Part shown: one piece after another, positions 19,446-30,050 of the stretch | Position numbering within the stretch: position 1 is the stretch's first letter | How the letters are laid out: the number at the start of each line of letters is the position of its first letter | Assembly (NCBI GenBank): GCA_018261615.1 | Contig: JAGTSE010000007.1 | Span: forward strand, 55,906 to 119,905 | Length of the DNA: 64,000 nucleotides | Direction: 5' to 3' | Origin: Pseudomonadota bacterium | GTDB lineage: Bacteria; Pseudomonadota; Gammaproteobacteria; Enterobacterales; Enterobacteriaceae | Translations under genes and position numbers: made by a program | The notes under the pieces: model-generated | The model's database searches: none | The model's input: only the letters and a program-made list of their open reading frames with translations | Told to the model about the DNA's origin: nothing

Positions 19446-21110
19446 ATGTGTTCAATTTTTGGCGTACTGGATATTAAAACCGACGCAGCAGAGTTACGTA
19501 AAAAAGCGCTGGAATTATCCCGCCTGATGCGCCACCGTGGCCCGGATTGGTCCGGCGTGTATGCAAGTGATAAAGCCATTCTGGCCCATGAGCGTCTCTC
19601 TATTGTTGACGTCAACGCTGGTGCACAGCCGCTGTATAACGAGAAAAAAACGCATGTGCTGGCGGTTAACGGTGAAATCTACAACCATCAGGCACTGCGC
19701 GCAGAATACGGCGATCGCTATGCATTTCAGACCGGTTCCGACTGTGAAGTGATCCTCGCGCTGTATCAGGAGAAAGGCCCGGAATTCCTCGACGACTTGC
19801 AGGGGATGTTTGCTTTCGTCCTGTATGACAGTGAAAAAGATGCTTACCTGATTGGTCGCGACCATATCGGTATTATTCCGCTGTACATGGGACACGATGA
19901 GCACGGCAACTTTTATGTTGCCTCAGAAATGAAAGCGCTGGTACCGGTTTGCCGCACGATTAAAGAGTTTCCGGCAGGTAGCTATCTGTGGAGCAAAGAC
20001 GGTGAAATCCGTTCTTACTATCACCGTGACTGGTTTGACTATGACGCCGTAAAAGACAACGTGACGGATAAAGCCGAGCTGCGCCAGGCGCTGGAAGAAT
20101 CGGTGAAAAGCCATCTGATGTCAGACGTGCCGTATGGCGTGCTGCTCTCTGGCGGTCTGGATTCTTCCGTCATTTCAGCCATCACCAAGAAATTCGCTGC
20201 GCGTCGCGTCGAAGATCAGGAGCGTTCTGAAGCCTGGTGGCCGCAATTGCACTCCTTTGCCGTTGGCCTGAAAGGCGCGCCGGATCTGAAAGCCGCGCAG
20301 GAAGTGGCTAACCATCTCGGCACCGTGCACCATGAAATTCACTTCACCGTGCAGGAAGGTCTGGATGCTATCCGCGACGTTATCTATCACATCGAAACTT
20401 ATGACGTGACGACCATTCGCGCTTCAACTCCAATGTACCTGATGTCGCGTAAAATCAAAGCGATGGGTATCAAAATGGTACTTTCTGGTGAAGGTTCCGA
20501 TGAAGTATTCGGCGGCTATCTCTACTTCCATAAAGCGCCGAATGCCAAAGAATTGCATGAAGAAACCGTGCGCAAATTGCAAGCGCTGCATATGTTTGAC
20601 TGCGCGCGTGCGAACAAAGCGATGTCGGCCTGGGGCGTTGAAGCACGCGTTCCGTTCCTCGATAAGAAGTTCCTCGACGTAGCAATGCGCATCAACCCGC
20701 AGGACAAAATGTGCGGCAGCAACGGCAAAATGGAAAAACACATTCTGCGCGAATGTTTTGAATCCTATCTGCCGGCAAGCGTGGCGTGGCGCCAGAAAGA
20801 GCAGTTCTCCGACGGCGTAGGTTACAGCTGGATCGATACACTGAAAGAAGTGGCGGCGCAGCAGGTGACCGATCAGCAACTGGCGACCGCCAGCTACCGC
20901 TTCCCGTACAACACGCCTGCCTCAAAAGAAGCGTATTTGTATCGCGAAATCTTTGAAGAGCTGTTCCCGCTGCCAAGCGCAGCAGAATGCGTACCTGGCG
21001 GTCCGTCCGTCGCCTGCTCTTCGGCTAAAGCATTCGAGTGGGATGAAGCATTCAAAACCATGAACGATCCGTCTGGCCGCGCGGTGGGTATTCACCAGTC
21101 CGCTTATTAA
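19446..21110 (+). CDS. asnB: Asparagine synthetase B (glutamine-hydrolysing)
   Basis: Forms asparagine from aspartate, ATP and glutamine. It has 554 residues counted from the ATG at 19446, which places the required catalytic cysteine at position 2 (MCSIFG). The glutaminase domain occupies about residues 2-190, and the synthetase domain carries the ATP-binding SGGLDSS motif near 232 and GEGSDEVFGGY near 348. In-frame codons upstream to 19395 are excluded because they would bury the N-terminal cysteine. A strong terminator follows, then the tRNA array. Confidence 0.98.
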   Translation: MCSIFGVLDIKTDAAELRKKALELSRLMRHRGPDWSGVYASDKAILAHERLSIVDVNAGAQPLYNEKKTHVLAVNGEIYNHQALRAEYGDRYAFQTGSDCEVILALYQEKGPEFLDDLQGMFAFVLYDSEKDAYLIGRDHIGIIPLYMGHDEHGNFYVASEMKALVPVCRTIKEFPAGSYLWSKDGEIRSYYHRDWFDYDAVKDNVTDKAELRQALEESVKSHLMSDVPYGVLLSGGLDSSVISAITKKFAARRVEDQERSEAWWPQLHSFAVGLKGAPDLKAAQEVANHLGTVHHEIHFTVQEGLDAIRDVIYHIETYDVTTIRASTPMYLMSRKIKAMGIKMVLSGEGSDEVFGGYLYFHKAPNAKELHEETVRKLQALHMFDCARANKAMSAWGVEARVPFLDKKFLDVAMRINPQDKMCGSNGKMEKHILRECFESYLPASVAWRQKEQFSDGVGYSWIDTLKEVAAQQVTDQQLATASYRFPYNTPASKEAYLYREIFEELFPLPSAAECVPGGPSVACSSAKAFEWDEAFKTMNDPSGRAVGIHQSAY

Positions 21111-21130
21111 TAAATGGCGGTTATCCTTAC

Positions 21131-21157
21131 GGGCCCTGCGGGGCCTGTATTTTTTTG
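21131..21157 (+). terminator. Intrinsic terminator of asnB
   Basis: A GC-rich stem, GGCCC with GGGCC around TGCG, is followed by TGTATTTTTTT. It separates asnB from the tRNA promoter. Confidence 0.85.
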
Positions 21158-21263
21158 TATCACTGATTTCATGAATAAATTCGAATTTTGTTGAATAAAG
21201 CAGCCATGCTGTTCGCAACCTAACCAAACAGTCACATTACGGTAATTTTCGATGAAAAAAATA

Positions 21264-21292
21264 TTGACGCTGTAAGGCCCAATACGCATAAT
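21264..21292 (+). promoter_or_regulatory. Sigma-70 promoter of the tRNA array
   Basis: TTGACG (21264-21269) and CATAAT (21287-21292) are separated by 17 bp. A GCGCCCC discriminator follows, which is typical of stringently controlled stable-RNA promoters. The first tRNA begins 40 bp downstream. Confidence 0.8.
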
Positions 21293-21331
21293 GCGCCCCG
21301 CAACGCCGATAAGGTAACGCGAAAAAAAGAT

Positions 21332-21408
21332 GGCTACGTAGCTCAGCTGGTTAGAGCACAGCACTCATAATGCTGGGGTCACAGGTTCGATTCCCGTCGT
21401 AGCCACCA
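21332..21408 (+). tRNA. metT: tRNA-Met (CAT), first copy
   Basis: A 77-base elongator-type tRNA with a GGCTACG/CGTAGCC acceptor stem, CAT anticodon (CTCATAA loop), GGTTCGATTCC T arm and encoded CCA. It is the first gene of the array and identical to the copy at 21739. Confidence 0.97.
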
Positions 21409-21416
21409 TCTTTTTT

Positions 21417-21501
21417 GCGGGAGTGGCGAAATTGGTAGACGCACCAGATTTAGGTTCTGGCGCCGCAAGGTGTGCGAGTTCAAGTCTCGCCTCCCGCACC
21501 A
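21417..21501 (+). tRNA. leuW: tRNA-Leu (TAG)
   Basis: An 85-base class II tRNA with a GCGGGAG acceptor stem, TAG anticodon (ATTTAGGT), a long variable arm and encoded CCA. It lies 8 bp after the first tRNA-Met. Confidence 0.97.
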
Positions 21502-21523
21502 TTCCCAACAGGTGTTGCGCGGA

Positions 21524-21598
21524 TGGGGTATCGCCAAGCGGTAAGGCACCGGTTTTTGATACCGGCATTCCCTGGTTCGAATCCAGGTACCCCAGCCA
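21524..21598 (+). tRNA. glnU: tRNA-Gln (TTG), first copy
   Basis: A 75-base tRNA with a TGGGGTA acceptor stem, TTG anticodon in a TTTTGAT loop, and encoded CCA. It is identical to the copy at 21637. Confidence 0.97.
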
Positions 21599-21636
21599 TT
21601 TTTTCTTCGACTCCTGCGTGTAAACGCGTCAGTCGT

Positions 21637-21711
21637 TGGGGTATCGCCAAGCGGTAAGGCACCGGTTTTTGATACCGGCATTCCCTGGTTCGAATCCAGG
21701 TACCCCAGCCA
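21637..21711 (+). tRNA. glnW: tRNA-Gln (TTG), second copy
   Basis: A duplicate of the preceding tRNA-Gln with the same TTG anticodon, separated by a 38-bp spacer. Confidence 0.97.
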
Positions 21712-21738
21712 GTCGATGACTGGGTAAGCAGTAAATTT

Positions 21739-21815
21739 GGCTACGTAGCTCAGCTGGTTAGAGCACAGCACTCATAATGCTGGGGTCACAGGTTCGATTC
21801 CCGTCGTAGCCACCA
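21739..21815 (+). tRNA. metU: tRNA-Met (CAT), second copy
   Basis: A 77-base duplicate of the first tRNA-Met of the array, with CAT anticodon and encoded CCA. Confidence 0.97.
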
Positions 21816-21860
21816 TATTTAAGGTGTAATACTTTAGCGTATTAAACCTGAAAGATTTGT

Positions 21861-21935
21861 TGGGGTATCGCCAAGCGGTAAGGCAGTGGATTCTGATTCC
21901 ACCATCCCGAGGTTCGAATCCTCGTACCCCAGCCA
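21861..21935 (+). tRNA. glnV: tRNA-Gln (CTG), first copy
   Basis: A 75-base tRNA with a TGGGGTA acceptor stem and CTG anticodon (TTCTGAT loop). It differs from the TTG tRNAs mainly in the anticodon arm. In E. coli this locus gives the supE amber suppressor when mutated. Confidence 0.97.
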
Positions 21936-21967
21936 TCTCAAAAACGTCTGCTTTGCGGGCGCACATT

Positions 21968-22042
21968 TGGGGTATCGCCAAGCGGTAAGGCAGTGGATTC
22001 TGATTCCACCATTCCGAGGTTCGAATCCTCGTACCCCAGCCA
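21968..22042 (+). tRNA. glnX: tRNA-Gln (CTG), second copy
   Basis: A second CTG tRNA-Gln, differing from the copy at 21861 by one base in the anticodon stem/variable region (ATTCCGA versus ATCCCGA). It is the last tRNA of the array. Confidence 0.97.
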
Positions 22043-22054
22043 CTTAATGCAAAA

Positions 22055-22080
22055 AAGCTCGCTTCAGCGAGCTTTTTTGT
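22055..22080 (+). terminator. Intrinsic terminator of the tRNA array
   Basis: AAGCTCGC (22055-22062), TTCA loop, GCGAGCTT (22067-22074), then TTTTTGTTTTT. It lies 13 bp after the last tRNA. Confidence 0.9.
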
Positions 22081-22162
22081 TTTTGTTAATCCCCGGAATT
22101 GGTAGCGAGTATCCCGTCAAAATCAGTGGTAATTTAAACCATTACTCAACAGGGATGACATC

Positions 22163-22747
22163 ATGAACTACCAGACAACAGCCTTCCCACTCTACTCTCC
22201 TCGCTACATTCTGTTAGGCGTATTTTGCCTGGCGCTGGTTTTTTTTGGCCTCTCCGCACCCTTTTTGTATGGTCTGCTGATGGGGATTGTGTTTCCGGTA
22301 CTGGTTTCGATGCGACTGCACACGCTCAGCCAGCATGGCCAGGCCACGCTGCTCAGCGAAATATCCAACTGGAAAGTTTACATGCAAGGCATTCCGCTGG
22401 AAGAACAACGCGCTTCGCTTAAAAACCCTTGTTTTCGTACGCCAAAACGTCTTCAGCAGTTCTACTGGCGGGGCTTTATTGCCCGGCTCATTTTGCAGTT
22501 GATGACCTTGGGACTGTTGATACAGCAGGTGGGGGAAATTGAGTGGACGAACTATGCCAGGATCGCAGCAGTGGCGGCATTTATACTTCTGCTGCTACCG
22601 ATCTACCACACATTGACAACAATGCGCGATATGCGCGCCGGTGCATGGACATTACAGCGTGTTGAAGCGGCTGACGGCTACCAGGCGTTTTTCCAGCAGG
22701 AAATGCGCGTGCGCACCGCACTGGATGTACTGTTTTCGTTGCACTGA
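22163..22747 (+). CDS. Unrecognised 194-residue membrane protein
   Basis: I do not recognise this protein. It has hydrophobic segments at about residues 15-50 (probably two helices), 105-123 and 130-150, and a charged central part (about 60-100) that would face the cytoplasm or periplasm. No catalytic motif is visible. Codon use looks like the surrounding backbone, and an AGGGATGA ribosome site precedes the ATG. It sits between the tRNA terminator and the convergent ubiF, where E. coli K-12 as I recall it has no gene. tRNA arrays are common landing sites, so it may be an acquired single gene. Confidence 0.7.
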   Translation: MNYQTTAFPLYSPRYILLGVFCLALVFFGLSAPFLYGLLMGIVFPVLVSMRLHTLSQHGQATLLSEISNWKVYMQGIPLEEQRASLKNPCFRTPKRLQQFYWRGFIARLILQLMTLGLLIQQVGEIEWTNYARIAAVAAFILLLLPIYHTLTTMRDMRAGAWTLQRVEAADGYQAFFQQEMRVRTALDVLFSLH

Positions 22748-22797
22748 TGCGAACAAAAGGCCGCGAGCACTGGATACTCGCGCCCCAACGTTAACGT

Positions 22798-23970
22798 CTA
22801 TAACCCTAAAGCATATTTTAGCGCCTGACGTTTCAGCACTCCGGCACGTTCCGCCGCCATCAGACCAATATTACGCAATAACCTGACCGGGCCAAGGTTA
22901 TTGCTGAACCCGGCATAGAACAGATCCATACCGCTTTGCATAATAAAGTTATCCGCCATTCGACGCGTCTGATAACGTTTTAAAATCGCGTGACTGGCCC
23001 AGGCTTCGCCGTGCGTACGCGCCCCGGCAAGCACTTCCAGCAAGGCATCAACATCGCGATAGCCCAGATTGACGCCCTGCCCGGCCAACGGATGAATGGT
23101 ATGTGCCGCATCGCCCACCAGCGCAAGGCCTGGGCGAACATATTGCAACGCATGACGGCGCGCCAGCGGGAATGCCGCCGCCGCAACCGGCTTCACACGC
23201 CCCAGTCGTGGAGGAAAGTTGCGGGTGATCTCCCGCTCCAGTTGCACCATAGAGAGCGTCTGTAACTGGCGAATACGCGCAGGCGTGTCATACCACACCA
23301 ACGAGGCCCAATTGCCAAACAGCGGTAAAAAGGCGTGCGGCCCGTCGGGAGTAAAATGTTGCCAGGTACTCTCGCCTGCTTCAGCTTCGCACTCAACGGT
23401 AATCAACATACAGGATTGCTGATACTGCCAGGCGTGAATGCCAATTCCGGCTGCCTGCCGAACGCGGGAGTTCGCACCATCCGCGCCAACCACCAACTTC
23501 GCCATTAGCGGCTCGCCTTCTTCAAAGGTCAACTGGTGATGATCGCCGTCCACATGCAGTCCGCTGAGTGCCGCGGGCACACGTAACGTCACCTGCGGAT
23601 GCGCCTCCAGCGCGTCCCACAGCGCACGTTGCAGGACATTGTTTTCAACCATATAACCGAGCAGCGGCAATTTCAGCTCGCGGGCGTCAAATATCACATG
23701 AGCGTTTTCCCACTCCCATGTTTCCAGTTGGCGATACGGGTGGCAGCGCATCGCCTGCACGCGTTCCCAGACACCCAACCCGCGTAGCAATGCCACCGAT
23801 GCGGCGCTAATCGCCGAAATACGCACATCCGGCTGCGCCGTCGCATCAAACGCAGGCGGAGCATGCTGTTCAATCACCGTAACGCTAAATCCATGTTGCG
23901 CCAGCCCCAGCGCCAGCGCTCCGCCGACCATGCCACCGCCAACGACGGCGACTTCAGTATGATGTGTCAT
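22798..23970 (-). CDS. ubiF: 3-demethoxyubiquinol 3-hydroxylase UbiF
   Basis: An FAD-dependent monooxygenase of ubiquinone synthesis that hydroxylates the ring before the last O-methylation. It has 390 residues. The N-terminal dinucleotide-binding motif GGGMVGGALALGLAQ is at about residues 11-25, and the second FAD motif GDAAHTIHPLAGQGVNLG near 285 is typical of UbiH/UbiF/VisC enzymes. It is monocistronic and divergent from miaB. Confidence 0.95.
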   Translation of the reverse strand: MTHHTEVAVVGGGMVGGALALGLAQHGFSVTVIEQHAPPAFDATAQPDVRISAISAASVALLRGLGVWERVQAMRCHPYRQLETWEWENAHVIFDARELKLPLLGYMVENNVLQRALWDALEAHPQVTLRVPAALSGLHVDGDHHQLTFEEGEPLMAKLVVGADGANSRVRQAAGIGIHAWQYQQSCMLITVECEAEAGESTWQHFTPDGPHAFLPLFGNWASLVWYDTPARIRQLQTLSMVQLEREITRNFPPRLGRVKPVAAAAFPLARRHALQYVRPGLALVGDAAHTIHPLAGQGVNLGYRDVDALLEVLAGARTHGEAWASHAILKRYQTRRMADNFIMQSGMDLFYAGFSNNLGPVRLLRNIGLMAAERAGVLKRQALKYALGL

Positions 23971-24141
23971 GGCTAATTTTCCTTAAACGAGAATCCCTTA
24001 AGTTTACCGGATTTTTTCTCCCTTGCGTCTGACATCCGTCATACTGGTCAGCACGCGACCAAAGCATTACAATACGCGGCCTGCAATCCTGGCTTATACC
24101 CGTCATACTCGGGGTATATGAACTTAAGCAAGAGCAAGTCA

Positions 24142-25566
24142 ATGACTAAAAAACTCCACATAAAAACCTGGGGCTGTCAGATGAATGAATACGATTCATC
24201 AAAGATGGCCGATCTGCTGGATGCCACACACGGCTATCAACTGACCGAAGTGGCGGAAGAGGCGGATGTGCTGCTGCTCAATACCTGCTCGATCCGCGAA
24301 AAAGCTCAGGAAAAAGTTTTCCATCAGTTGGGTCGCTGGAAGCAGCTGAAAGAGAAAAACCCCGATCTGATTATCGGTGTCGGCGGCTGCGTGGCTTCAC
24401 AGGAGGGAGACCACATTCGTCAGCGCGCCCACTACGTTGACATTATTTTCGGGCCGCAAACTCTGCATCGCCTGCCGGAGATGATCAACTCCGTACGTGG
24501 CAACCGTAGCCCGGTCGTCGATATCAGCTTCCCGGAAATTGAAAAATTCGATCGACTGCCGGAGCCGCGCGCCGAAGGCCCGACCGCCTTTGTCTCTATC
24601 ATGGAAGGCTGCAACAAATACTGTACTTACTGCGTGGTGCCTTACACCCGTGGTGAAGAAGTTAGCCGCCCATCTGACGACATTCTGTTTGAAATCGCTC
24701 AACTGGCGGCGCAGGGCGTGCGTGAAGTGAACCTGCTCGGTCAGAACGTTAACGCCTGGCGCGGTGATAGCTTCGATGGCAGCGCCGGGACCTTTGCGGA
24801 ACTGCTGCGTCTGGTCGCCGCAATCGACGGCATTGACCGTATCCGTTTCACCACCAGCCACCCGATTGAATTCACCGATGATATCGTTGATGTCTACCGT
24901 GATACGCCGGAGTTGGTGAGCTTCCTGCACCTGCCAGTGCAGAGCGGTTCCGACCGCGTGCTGAACATGATGGGCCGTACGCACACCGCGCTGGAATATA
25001 AAGCAATTATTCGCAAGCTGCGCGAGGCGCGCCCGAATATCCAGATAAGCTCCGACTTTATCGTTGGCTTCCCTGGCGAAACCACCGACGATTTCGAAAA
25101 GACCATGAAGCTGATCGCCGATGTCAATTTTGACATGAGCTACAGCTTTATCTTCTCTGCACGTCCGGGGACACCGGCCGCCGATATGGTGGACGATGTG
25201 CCGGAAGAGGAGAAAAAACAGCGCCTATATATTTTGCAAGAGCGCATCAACCAGCAGGCGATGGCCTGGAGCCGGCGTATGCTCGGCACTACACAGCGCA
25301 TTCTGGTAGAAGGCACCTCACGCAAGAACATTATGGAGCTGTCCGGTCGCACCGAAAATAATCGCGTGGTGAACTTTGAAGGCTCGCCGGAGATGATCGG
25401 CAAATTCGTCGATGTGGAAATCGTTGACGTCTATCCAAATTCCCTGCGCGGCGTACTGGTTCGCACCGAAGACGAAATGGGTCTGCGCGTTGTGGAATCC
25501 CCGGCATCGGTGATCGCCCGTACGCGTAAAGAGAACGACCTCGGCGTCGGCATGTACCAGCCGTAA
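24142..25566 (+). CDS. miaB: tRNA-2-methylthio-N6-dimethylallyladenosine synthase MiaB
   Basis: A radical SAM methylthiotransferase that adds the 2-methylthio group to i6A37 in tRNAs reading UNN codons. Starting at the ATG at 24142 it has 474 residues, the E. coli length. Cysteines of the auxiliary cluster are in [16 protein letters not shown] and GGCVASQ; the radical SAM CxxxCxxC is in GCNKYCTYC near 157; a C-terminal TRAM domain follows. In-frame codons from 24118 precede the conserved start. Confidence 0.97.
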   Translation: MTKKLHIKTWGCQMNEYDSSKMADLLDATHGYQLTEVAEEADVLLLNTCSIREKAQEKVFHQLGRWKQLKEKNPDLIIGVGGCVASQEGDHIRQRAHYVDIIFGPQTLHRLPEMINSVRGNRSPVVDISFPEIEKFDRLPEPRAEGPTAFVSIMEGCNKYCTYCVVPYTRGEEVSRPSDDILFEIAQLAAQGVREVNLLGQNVNAWRGDSFDGSAGTFAELLRLVAAIDGIDRIRFTTSHPIEFTDDIVDVYRDTPELVSFLHLPVQSGSDRVLNMMGRTHTALEYKAIIRKLREARPNIQISSDFIVGFPGETTDDFEKTMKLIADVNFDMSYSFIFSARPGTPAADMVDDVPEEEKKQRLYILQERINQQAMAWSRRMLGTTQRILVEGTSRKNIMELSGRTENNRVVNFEGSPEMIGKFVDVEIVDVYPNSLRGVLVRTEDEMGLRVVESPASVIARTRKENDLGVGMYQP

Positions 25567-25573
25567 GGCCACT

Positions 25574-25602
25574 GGCCTGCCATTTCTGGCAGGCCTTGCT
25601 TT
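25574..25602 (+). terminator. Intrinsic terminator of miaB
   Basis: GGCCTGCCA (25574-25582) pairs with TGGCAGGCC (25587-25595) around a four-base loop, followed by TTGCTTTT. Confidence 0.8.
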
Positions 25603-25707
25603 TCCCCTGCCAGCCCCAACATCATGCGCTATGCTTGCGACTTCTTAATATGCCGTGAATAATTCCCTGATGGGCAGAGCCCGCGACACACTGAAAAGAG
25701 GAACAGT

Positions 25708-26754
25708 TTGAACATAGATACGCGTGAAATTACCCTTGAGCCAGCGGACAACGCACGTCTGCTAAGTCTGTGCGGCCCGTTTGACGACAACATCAAACAA
25801 CTGGAGCGGCGACTGGGCATCGAAATCAACCGTCGCGATAATCACTTCAAACTCACCGGACGTGAAATCTGCGTCAACGCAGCGGCCGACATTCTGCGCA
25901 CGCTGTATGTCGATACAGCGCCAATGCGCGGTCAGATGCAGGATATCGAACCAGAACAAATACATCTGGCGATCAAAGAAGCCCGCGTGCTAGAACAAAG
26001 CGCCGAGAGCGTGCCGGACTACGGCAAAGCTATCCATATCAAAACCAAGCGTGGCGTGATTAAACCGCGTACGCCAAACCAGGCGCAATACGTCGCCAAT
26101 ATTCTCGATCACGATATCACCTTCGGCGTTGGCCCGGCGGGTACAGGGAAAACCTACCTTGCAGTTGCAGCAGCGGTGGATGCGCTGGAACGCCAGGAAG
26201 TGCGTCGTATTCTGCTAACGCGTCCGGCGGTTGAGGCGGGGGAAAAACTGGGCTTCCTGCCTGGCGATCTCAGTCAAAAAGTGGACCCGTACCTGCGTCC
26301 GCTGTATGACGCGCTGTTTGAAATGATCGGTTTCGAACGCGTGGAGAAACTGATTGAACGCAACGTAATTGAAGTCGCGCCGCTGGCCTACATGCGCGGG
26401 CGGACATTAAACGACGCCTTCATTATTCTTGATGAAAGCCAGAATACCACCATCGAACAGATGAAAATGTTCCTGACGCGTATCGGCTTTAACTCGAAAG
26501 CGGTGATCACCGGCGACATCACGCAAATCGACCTGCCACGCAATACCAAATCCGGCCTGCGCCATGCGATTGAAGTGCTGGCGAATGTCGATGAAGTTAG
26601 CTTTAACTTTTTCCACAGCGAAGACGTGGTCCGCCATCCGGTCGTTGCCCGCATCGTTATCGCCTACGAGGCATGGGAAGAAGCCGAACAGAAACGTAAA
26701 GCAGAACTGGCTACCGAACGTAAGCGCGAAGCACAGGAGCAGGAACAGAAATGA
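25708..26754 (+). CDS. ybeZ: PhoH-like ATPase YbeZ
   Basis: A PhoH-family nucleotide-binding protein that functions with the endoribonuclease YbeY in rRNA maturation. It has 348 residues. An N-terminal KH-like region precedes the Walker A motif GPAGTGKT near residue 146 and the Walker B motif FIILDES near 242; the C-terminus is a charged tail rich in Glu and Lys. The start is a TTG at 25708, supported by a GAGGA ribosome site and by the conserved [10 protein letters not shown] beginning. It overlaps ybeY by four bases. Confidence 0.95.
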   Translation: MNIDTREITLEPADNARLLSLCGPFDDNIKQLERRLGIEINRRDNHFKLTGREICVNAAADILRTLYVDTAPMRGQMQDIEPEQIHLAIKEARVLEQSAESVPDYGKAIHIKTKRGVIKPRTPNQAQYVANILDHDITFGVGPAGTGKTYLAVAAAVDALERQEVRRILLTRPAVEAGEKLGFLPGDLSQKVDPYLRPLYDALFEMIGFERVEKLIERNVIEVAPLAYMRGRTLNDAFIILDESQNTTIEQMKMFLTRIGFNSKAVITGDITQIDLPRNTKSGLRHAIEVLANVDEVSFNFFHSEDVVRHPVVARIVIAYEAWEEAEQKRKAELATERKREAQEQEQK

Positions 26755-27218
26755 GTCAGGTGATACTCGATTTACAGTTGGCGTGTGAAGATAACAGCGG
26801 CCTGCCAGAAGAAGCACAGTTTCAGAAATGGCTGGACGCAGTTATCCCGCAGTTTCAGGAAGAAGCAGAAGTCACCATTCGCCTGGTCGACAACGCGGAA
26901 AGCCACGAACTGAATCTGACTTATCGCGGGAAAGATAAGCCGACCAATGTGCTGTCATTCCCTTTTGAAGCGCCGCCCGGCATCGAAATGCCGCTGCTCG
27001 GCGATCTGATTATTTGCCGCCAGGTGGTGGAACAGGAAGCGCAGGAGCAAGGTAAACCTCTGGATGCGCACTGGGCGCACATGGTTGTGCACGGCAGTCT
27101 ACACCTGCTTGGTTACGACCATATTGCAGACGATGAAGCGGAAGAAATGGAAGGGATCGAGACAGAGATAATGCTTGCTCTGGGCTATGAGGATCCGTAC
27201 ATTTCCGAGAAAGAGTAA
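26751..27218 (+). CDS. ybeY: Endoribonuclease YbeY
   Basis: A zinc-dependent single-strand endoribonuclease needed for 16S rRNA 3' end processing and ribosome quality control. It has 155 residues. The metal-binding signature [11 protein letters not shown] (about residues 114-124) is intact. The ATG overlaps the ybeZ stop, implying translational coupling. Confidence 0.97.
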   Translation: MSQVILDLQLACEDNSGLPEEAQFQKWLDAVIPQFQEEAEVTIRLVDNAESHELNLTYRGKDKPTNVLSFPFEAPPGIEMPLLGDLIICRQVVEQEAQEQGKPLDAHWAHMVVHGSLHLLGYDHIADDEAEEMEGIETEIMLALGYEDPYISEKE

Positions 27219-27314
27219 CCGGAAAGCCTGCGCCTCCACTCTTAACTGCCGTCCGGCGCTGAGTTTACGCGTGACGAGCGACAAATTAACCAACATGAGA
27301 ACCCACACGACGCC

Positions 27315-28193
27315 ATGAGCGACGATAACTCACACAGTAGCGACACAACCAACAGCAAGAAGGGATTCTTCTCCCTTTTACTGAGCCAGCTTTTCCACGG
27401 CGAACCGAAAAACCGTGACGAATTACTGGCTCTGATCCGAGACTCCGGGCAGAACGAGCTTATCGACAACGATACGCGCGACATGCTTGAAGGGGTGATG
27501 GATATCGCAGACCAGCGCGTGCGCGACATCATGATCCCCCGTTCACAAATGATTACCCTGAAACGCAACCAGACGCTGGATGAATGTCTCGATGTCATTA
27601 TCGAGTCTGCCCACTCGCGCTTTCCGGTGATCAGCGAAGACAAAGATCATATTGAAGGGATTCTGATGGCCAAAGATTTGCTGCCCTTTATGCGCAGCGA
27701 TGCCGAAGCCTTCAGCATGGAAAAGGTGTTACGCCCGGCAGTGGTGGTACCGGAAAGTAAGCGAGTGGATCGCATGCTGAAAGAGTTCCGTTCCCAGCGC
27801 TACCATATGGCTATCGTGATTGATGAGTTTGGTGGTGTTTCCGGTCTGGTGACGATTGAAGACATTCTGGAGCTGATCGTCGGCGAAATTGAAGATGAGT
27901 ACGACGAAGAAGAGGACATCGACTTCCGCCAGCTCAGCCGTCACACCTGGACGGTGCGCGCGCTGGCGCCGATTGAAGACTTCAATGAAACCTTCGGCAC
28001 CCACTTTAGCGATGAAGAAGTGGACACCATCGGCGGGCTGGTGATGCAGGCGTTTGGCCATCTCCCGGCGCGCGGAGAAGCGATTGACATTGATGGTTAC
28101 CAATTCAAAGTCGCTATGTCCGACAGCCGACGTATTATTCAGGTCCATGTCAGAATGCCGGATGATTCGCCGCAACCAAAACTGGATGAGTAA
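27315..28193 (+). CDS. ybeX: CorC-type CBS-domain protein YbeX
   Basis: A cytoplasmic protein of 292 residues with two CBS domains (about 65-190, with MIPRSQM and HSRFPVI typical of the family) and a C-terminal CorC/HlyC transporter-associated domain (about 210-285). It is implicated in magnesium/cobalt efflux and in ribosome metabolism in E. coli. It lies 96 bp after ybeY and 5 bp before lnt in a conserved order. Confidence 0.95.
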   Translation: MSDDNSHSSDTTNSKKGFFSLLLSQLFHGEPKNRDELLALIRDSGQNELIDNDTRDMLEGVMDIADQRVRDIMIPRSQMITLKRNQTLDECLDVIIESAHSRFPVISEDKDHIEGILMAKDLLPFMRSDAEAFSMEKVLRPAVVVPESKRVDRMLKEFRSQRYHMAIVIDEFGGVSGLVTIEDILELIVGEIEDEYDEEEDIDFRQLSRHTWTVRALAPIEDFNETFGTHFSDEEVDTIGGLVMQAFGHLPARGEAIDIDGYQFKVAMSDSRRIIQVHVRMPDDSPQPKLDE

Positions 28194-28198
28194 TGTAA

Positions 28199-29737
28199 AT
28201 GGTATTTGCCTCACTGTTTGAGCGCCAGCGCGTGCGTCTGCTGCTGGCACTGTTATTCGGAGCCAGCGGAACGCTGGCTTTTTCTCCTTATGACTTCTGG
28301 CCCGCGGCCCTTATATCTCTGATGGGTCTGCAAGGATTAACCCTCAATCGTCGACCGCTGCAGTCAGCCTGGATTGGCTATTTCTGGGGGCTAGGGCTGT
28401 TTGGTAGCGGTGTGCACTGGGTTTACGTCAGTATCGCGCAGTTCGGCGGTATGCCTGGTCCGGTTAATGTTTTCCTCGTGGTATTGCTGGCCGCCTATCT
28501 GTCGCTGTATACCGGTTTGTTCGCCGGGATTTTGTCACGCCTTTGGCCGCAAACCAGCTGGTTGCGCGTGGCTGTCGCCGCTCCTGTGGTATGGCAAATT
28601 ACAGAATTTTTGCGCGGCTGGGTACTCACCGGATTCCCATGGCTGCAGTTTGGCTACAGCCAGATTGACGGCCCGCTGAAAGGGCTGGCACCGCTGATGG
28701 GTGTAGAAGCCATCAACTTCCTGCTGATGGTAGTTAGCGGCCTGCTGGTGCTGGCGCTAGTCAACAAAAGCTGGCGCCCATTAGTGATTGCGGTGCTGCT
28801 GTTCGCCCTGCCGTTCCCACTGCGCTATATCCAATGGTATCAGTTGCTGCCACAGCGCACCGCGCAGGTTTCGCTGGTACAGGGGAATATTCCCCAGGTG
28901 CTGAAGTGGGACGAAAAGCAACTGTACAACACGCTGAAAATCTACAGCGACGCCACTGAGCAGGTGATGGGTAAATCGCAACTGATCATCTGGCCGGAGT
29001 CCGCCATTACGGATCTGGAGATTAATCAGCAGCGCTTTTTAACCGCCATGGATGATCTGCTGCGGGCGCATGACAGTACACTTATTACTGGCATTGTCGA
29101 TGCGCGGCTGAATCAGCAAAACCGTTACGATACCTACAACACCATTATCACGCTGGGTAAAGACAGTGCCTACAGCTACAGCTCATCCGATCGCTACAAC
29201 AAGAACCATCTGGTGCCATTTGGCGAATTCGTACCGCTGGAGTCGATTCTGCGCCCGCTGGCACCGTTCTTCGATCTACCGATGTCTTCATTCAGCCGCG
29301 GAGCGTATGTGCAGCCGCCATTGACGGCGCACGGCCTGAAGCTAACGGCGACTATCTGCTATGAGATCATCCTTGGCGAGCAGGTGCGTGACAACTTCCG
29401 CCCGGATACCGATTTCCTGCTGACCATCTCTAACGATGCGTGGTTCGGCAAGTCTATCGGCCCGTGGCAGCACTTCCAGATGGCGCGTATGCGCGCGCTG
29501 GAGCTGGCGCGCCCTCTACTGCGCAGCACTAACAATGGTATCACCGCAGTGATTGGCCCGCAGGGCGAGATTCAGGCGATGATCCCGCAGTTTACCCGCG
29601 AAGTGCTCACCACCAGCGTCACGCCGACATCCGGTTTGACACCGTATGCACGCGCAGGTAACTGGCCGGTGTGGATCCTCTCCGCCCTCTTCGGCTTTGC
29701 CGCCGTGGTGATGAGCCTGCGCCAGCGCCGCCGTTAA
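28199..29737 (+). CDS. lnt: Apolipoprotein N-acyltransferase
   Basis: Transfers the third acyl chain to the N-terminal cysteine of lipoproteins in the inner membrane. It has 512 residues. About six N-terminal membrane helices (residues 10-215) precede a nitrilase-like periplasmic domain with the triad glutamate in WPESAI (about 267), lysine in [10 protein letters not shown] (about 335) and cysteine in TICYEI (about 387). A C-terminal helix anchors the protein. Confidence 0.97.
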   Translation: MVFASLFERQRVRLLLALLFGASGTLAFSPYDFWPAALISLMGLQGLTLNRRPLQSAWIGYFWGLGLFGSGVHWVYVSIAQFGGMPGPVNVFLVVLLAAYLSLYTGLFAGILSRLWPQTSWLRVAVAAPVVWQITEFLRGWVLTGFPWLQFGYSQIDGPLKGLAPLMGVEAINFLLMVVSGLLVLALVNKSWRPLVIAVLLFALPFPLRYIQWYQLLPQRTAQVSLVQGNIPQVLKWDEKQLYNTLKIYSDATEQVMGKSQLIIWPESAITDLEINQQRFLTAMDDLLRAHDSTLITGIVDARLNQQNRYDTYNTIITLGKDSAYSYSSSDRYNKNHLVPFGEFVPLESILRPLAPFFDLPMSSFSRGAYVQPPLTAHGLKLTATICYEIILGEQVRDNFRPDTDFLLTISNDAWFGKSIGPWQHFQMARMRALELARPLLRSTNNGITAVIGPQGEIQAMIPQFTREVLTTSVTPTSGLTPYARAGNWPVWILSALFGFAAVVMSLRQRRR

Positions 29738-29748
29738 TCCGTTCCTTT

Positions 29749-29808
29749 AAGCGCCGAAAGGCGCTTCGCTTATCCGGCCGACAACTCACACACCGTAGGC
29801 CGGATAAG
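29749..29808. repeat. REP/BIME-type palindromic repeat after lnt
   Basis: A terminator-like hairpin AAGCGCC-GAAA-GGCGCTT (29749-29766) is followed by CTTATCCGGCC (29769-29779) and GGCCGGATAAG (29798-29808), an 11-bp perfect inverted repeat. The CCGGATAAG core is the enterobacterial REP motif. Confidence 0.85.
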
Positions 29809-30050
29809 GTGCCACCATCGGCAACTCTTCCTCAACACACTAACCTTTGCAGCCATCCAGTCGTTTTTGGCATGCCATTTGCTTATACATACCAGGCAGC
29901 TATGAAATCCGCTTATGTGCAACAGAGTCGCACCGGCAGGGAACAGTAGCGGCACCAGTTTGGTGCAATGGAAGATTTTTGCCTTTAAACGGTGCGGCAC
30001 GCCTCGCAAAAATAAACAATACCGCAGCAAAATCTTTACATTAAGCCAGA

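Noticed and set aside
21332..22042. Near-identical repeats that could be read as a CRISPR-like or tandem repeat array
   Set aside because: They are complete tRNA genes with cloverleaf structure, anticodons and encoded CCA ends.
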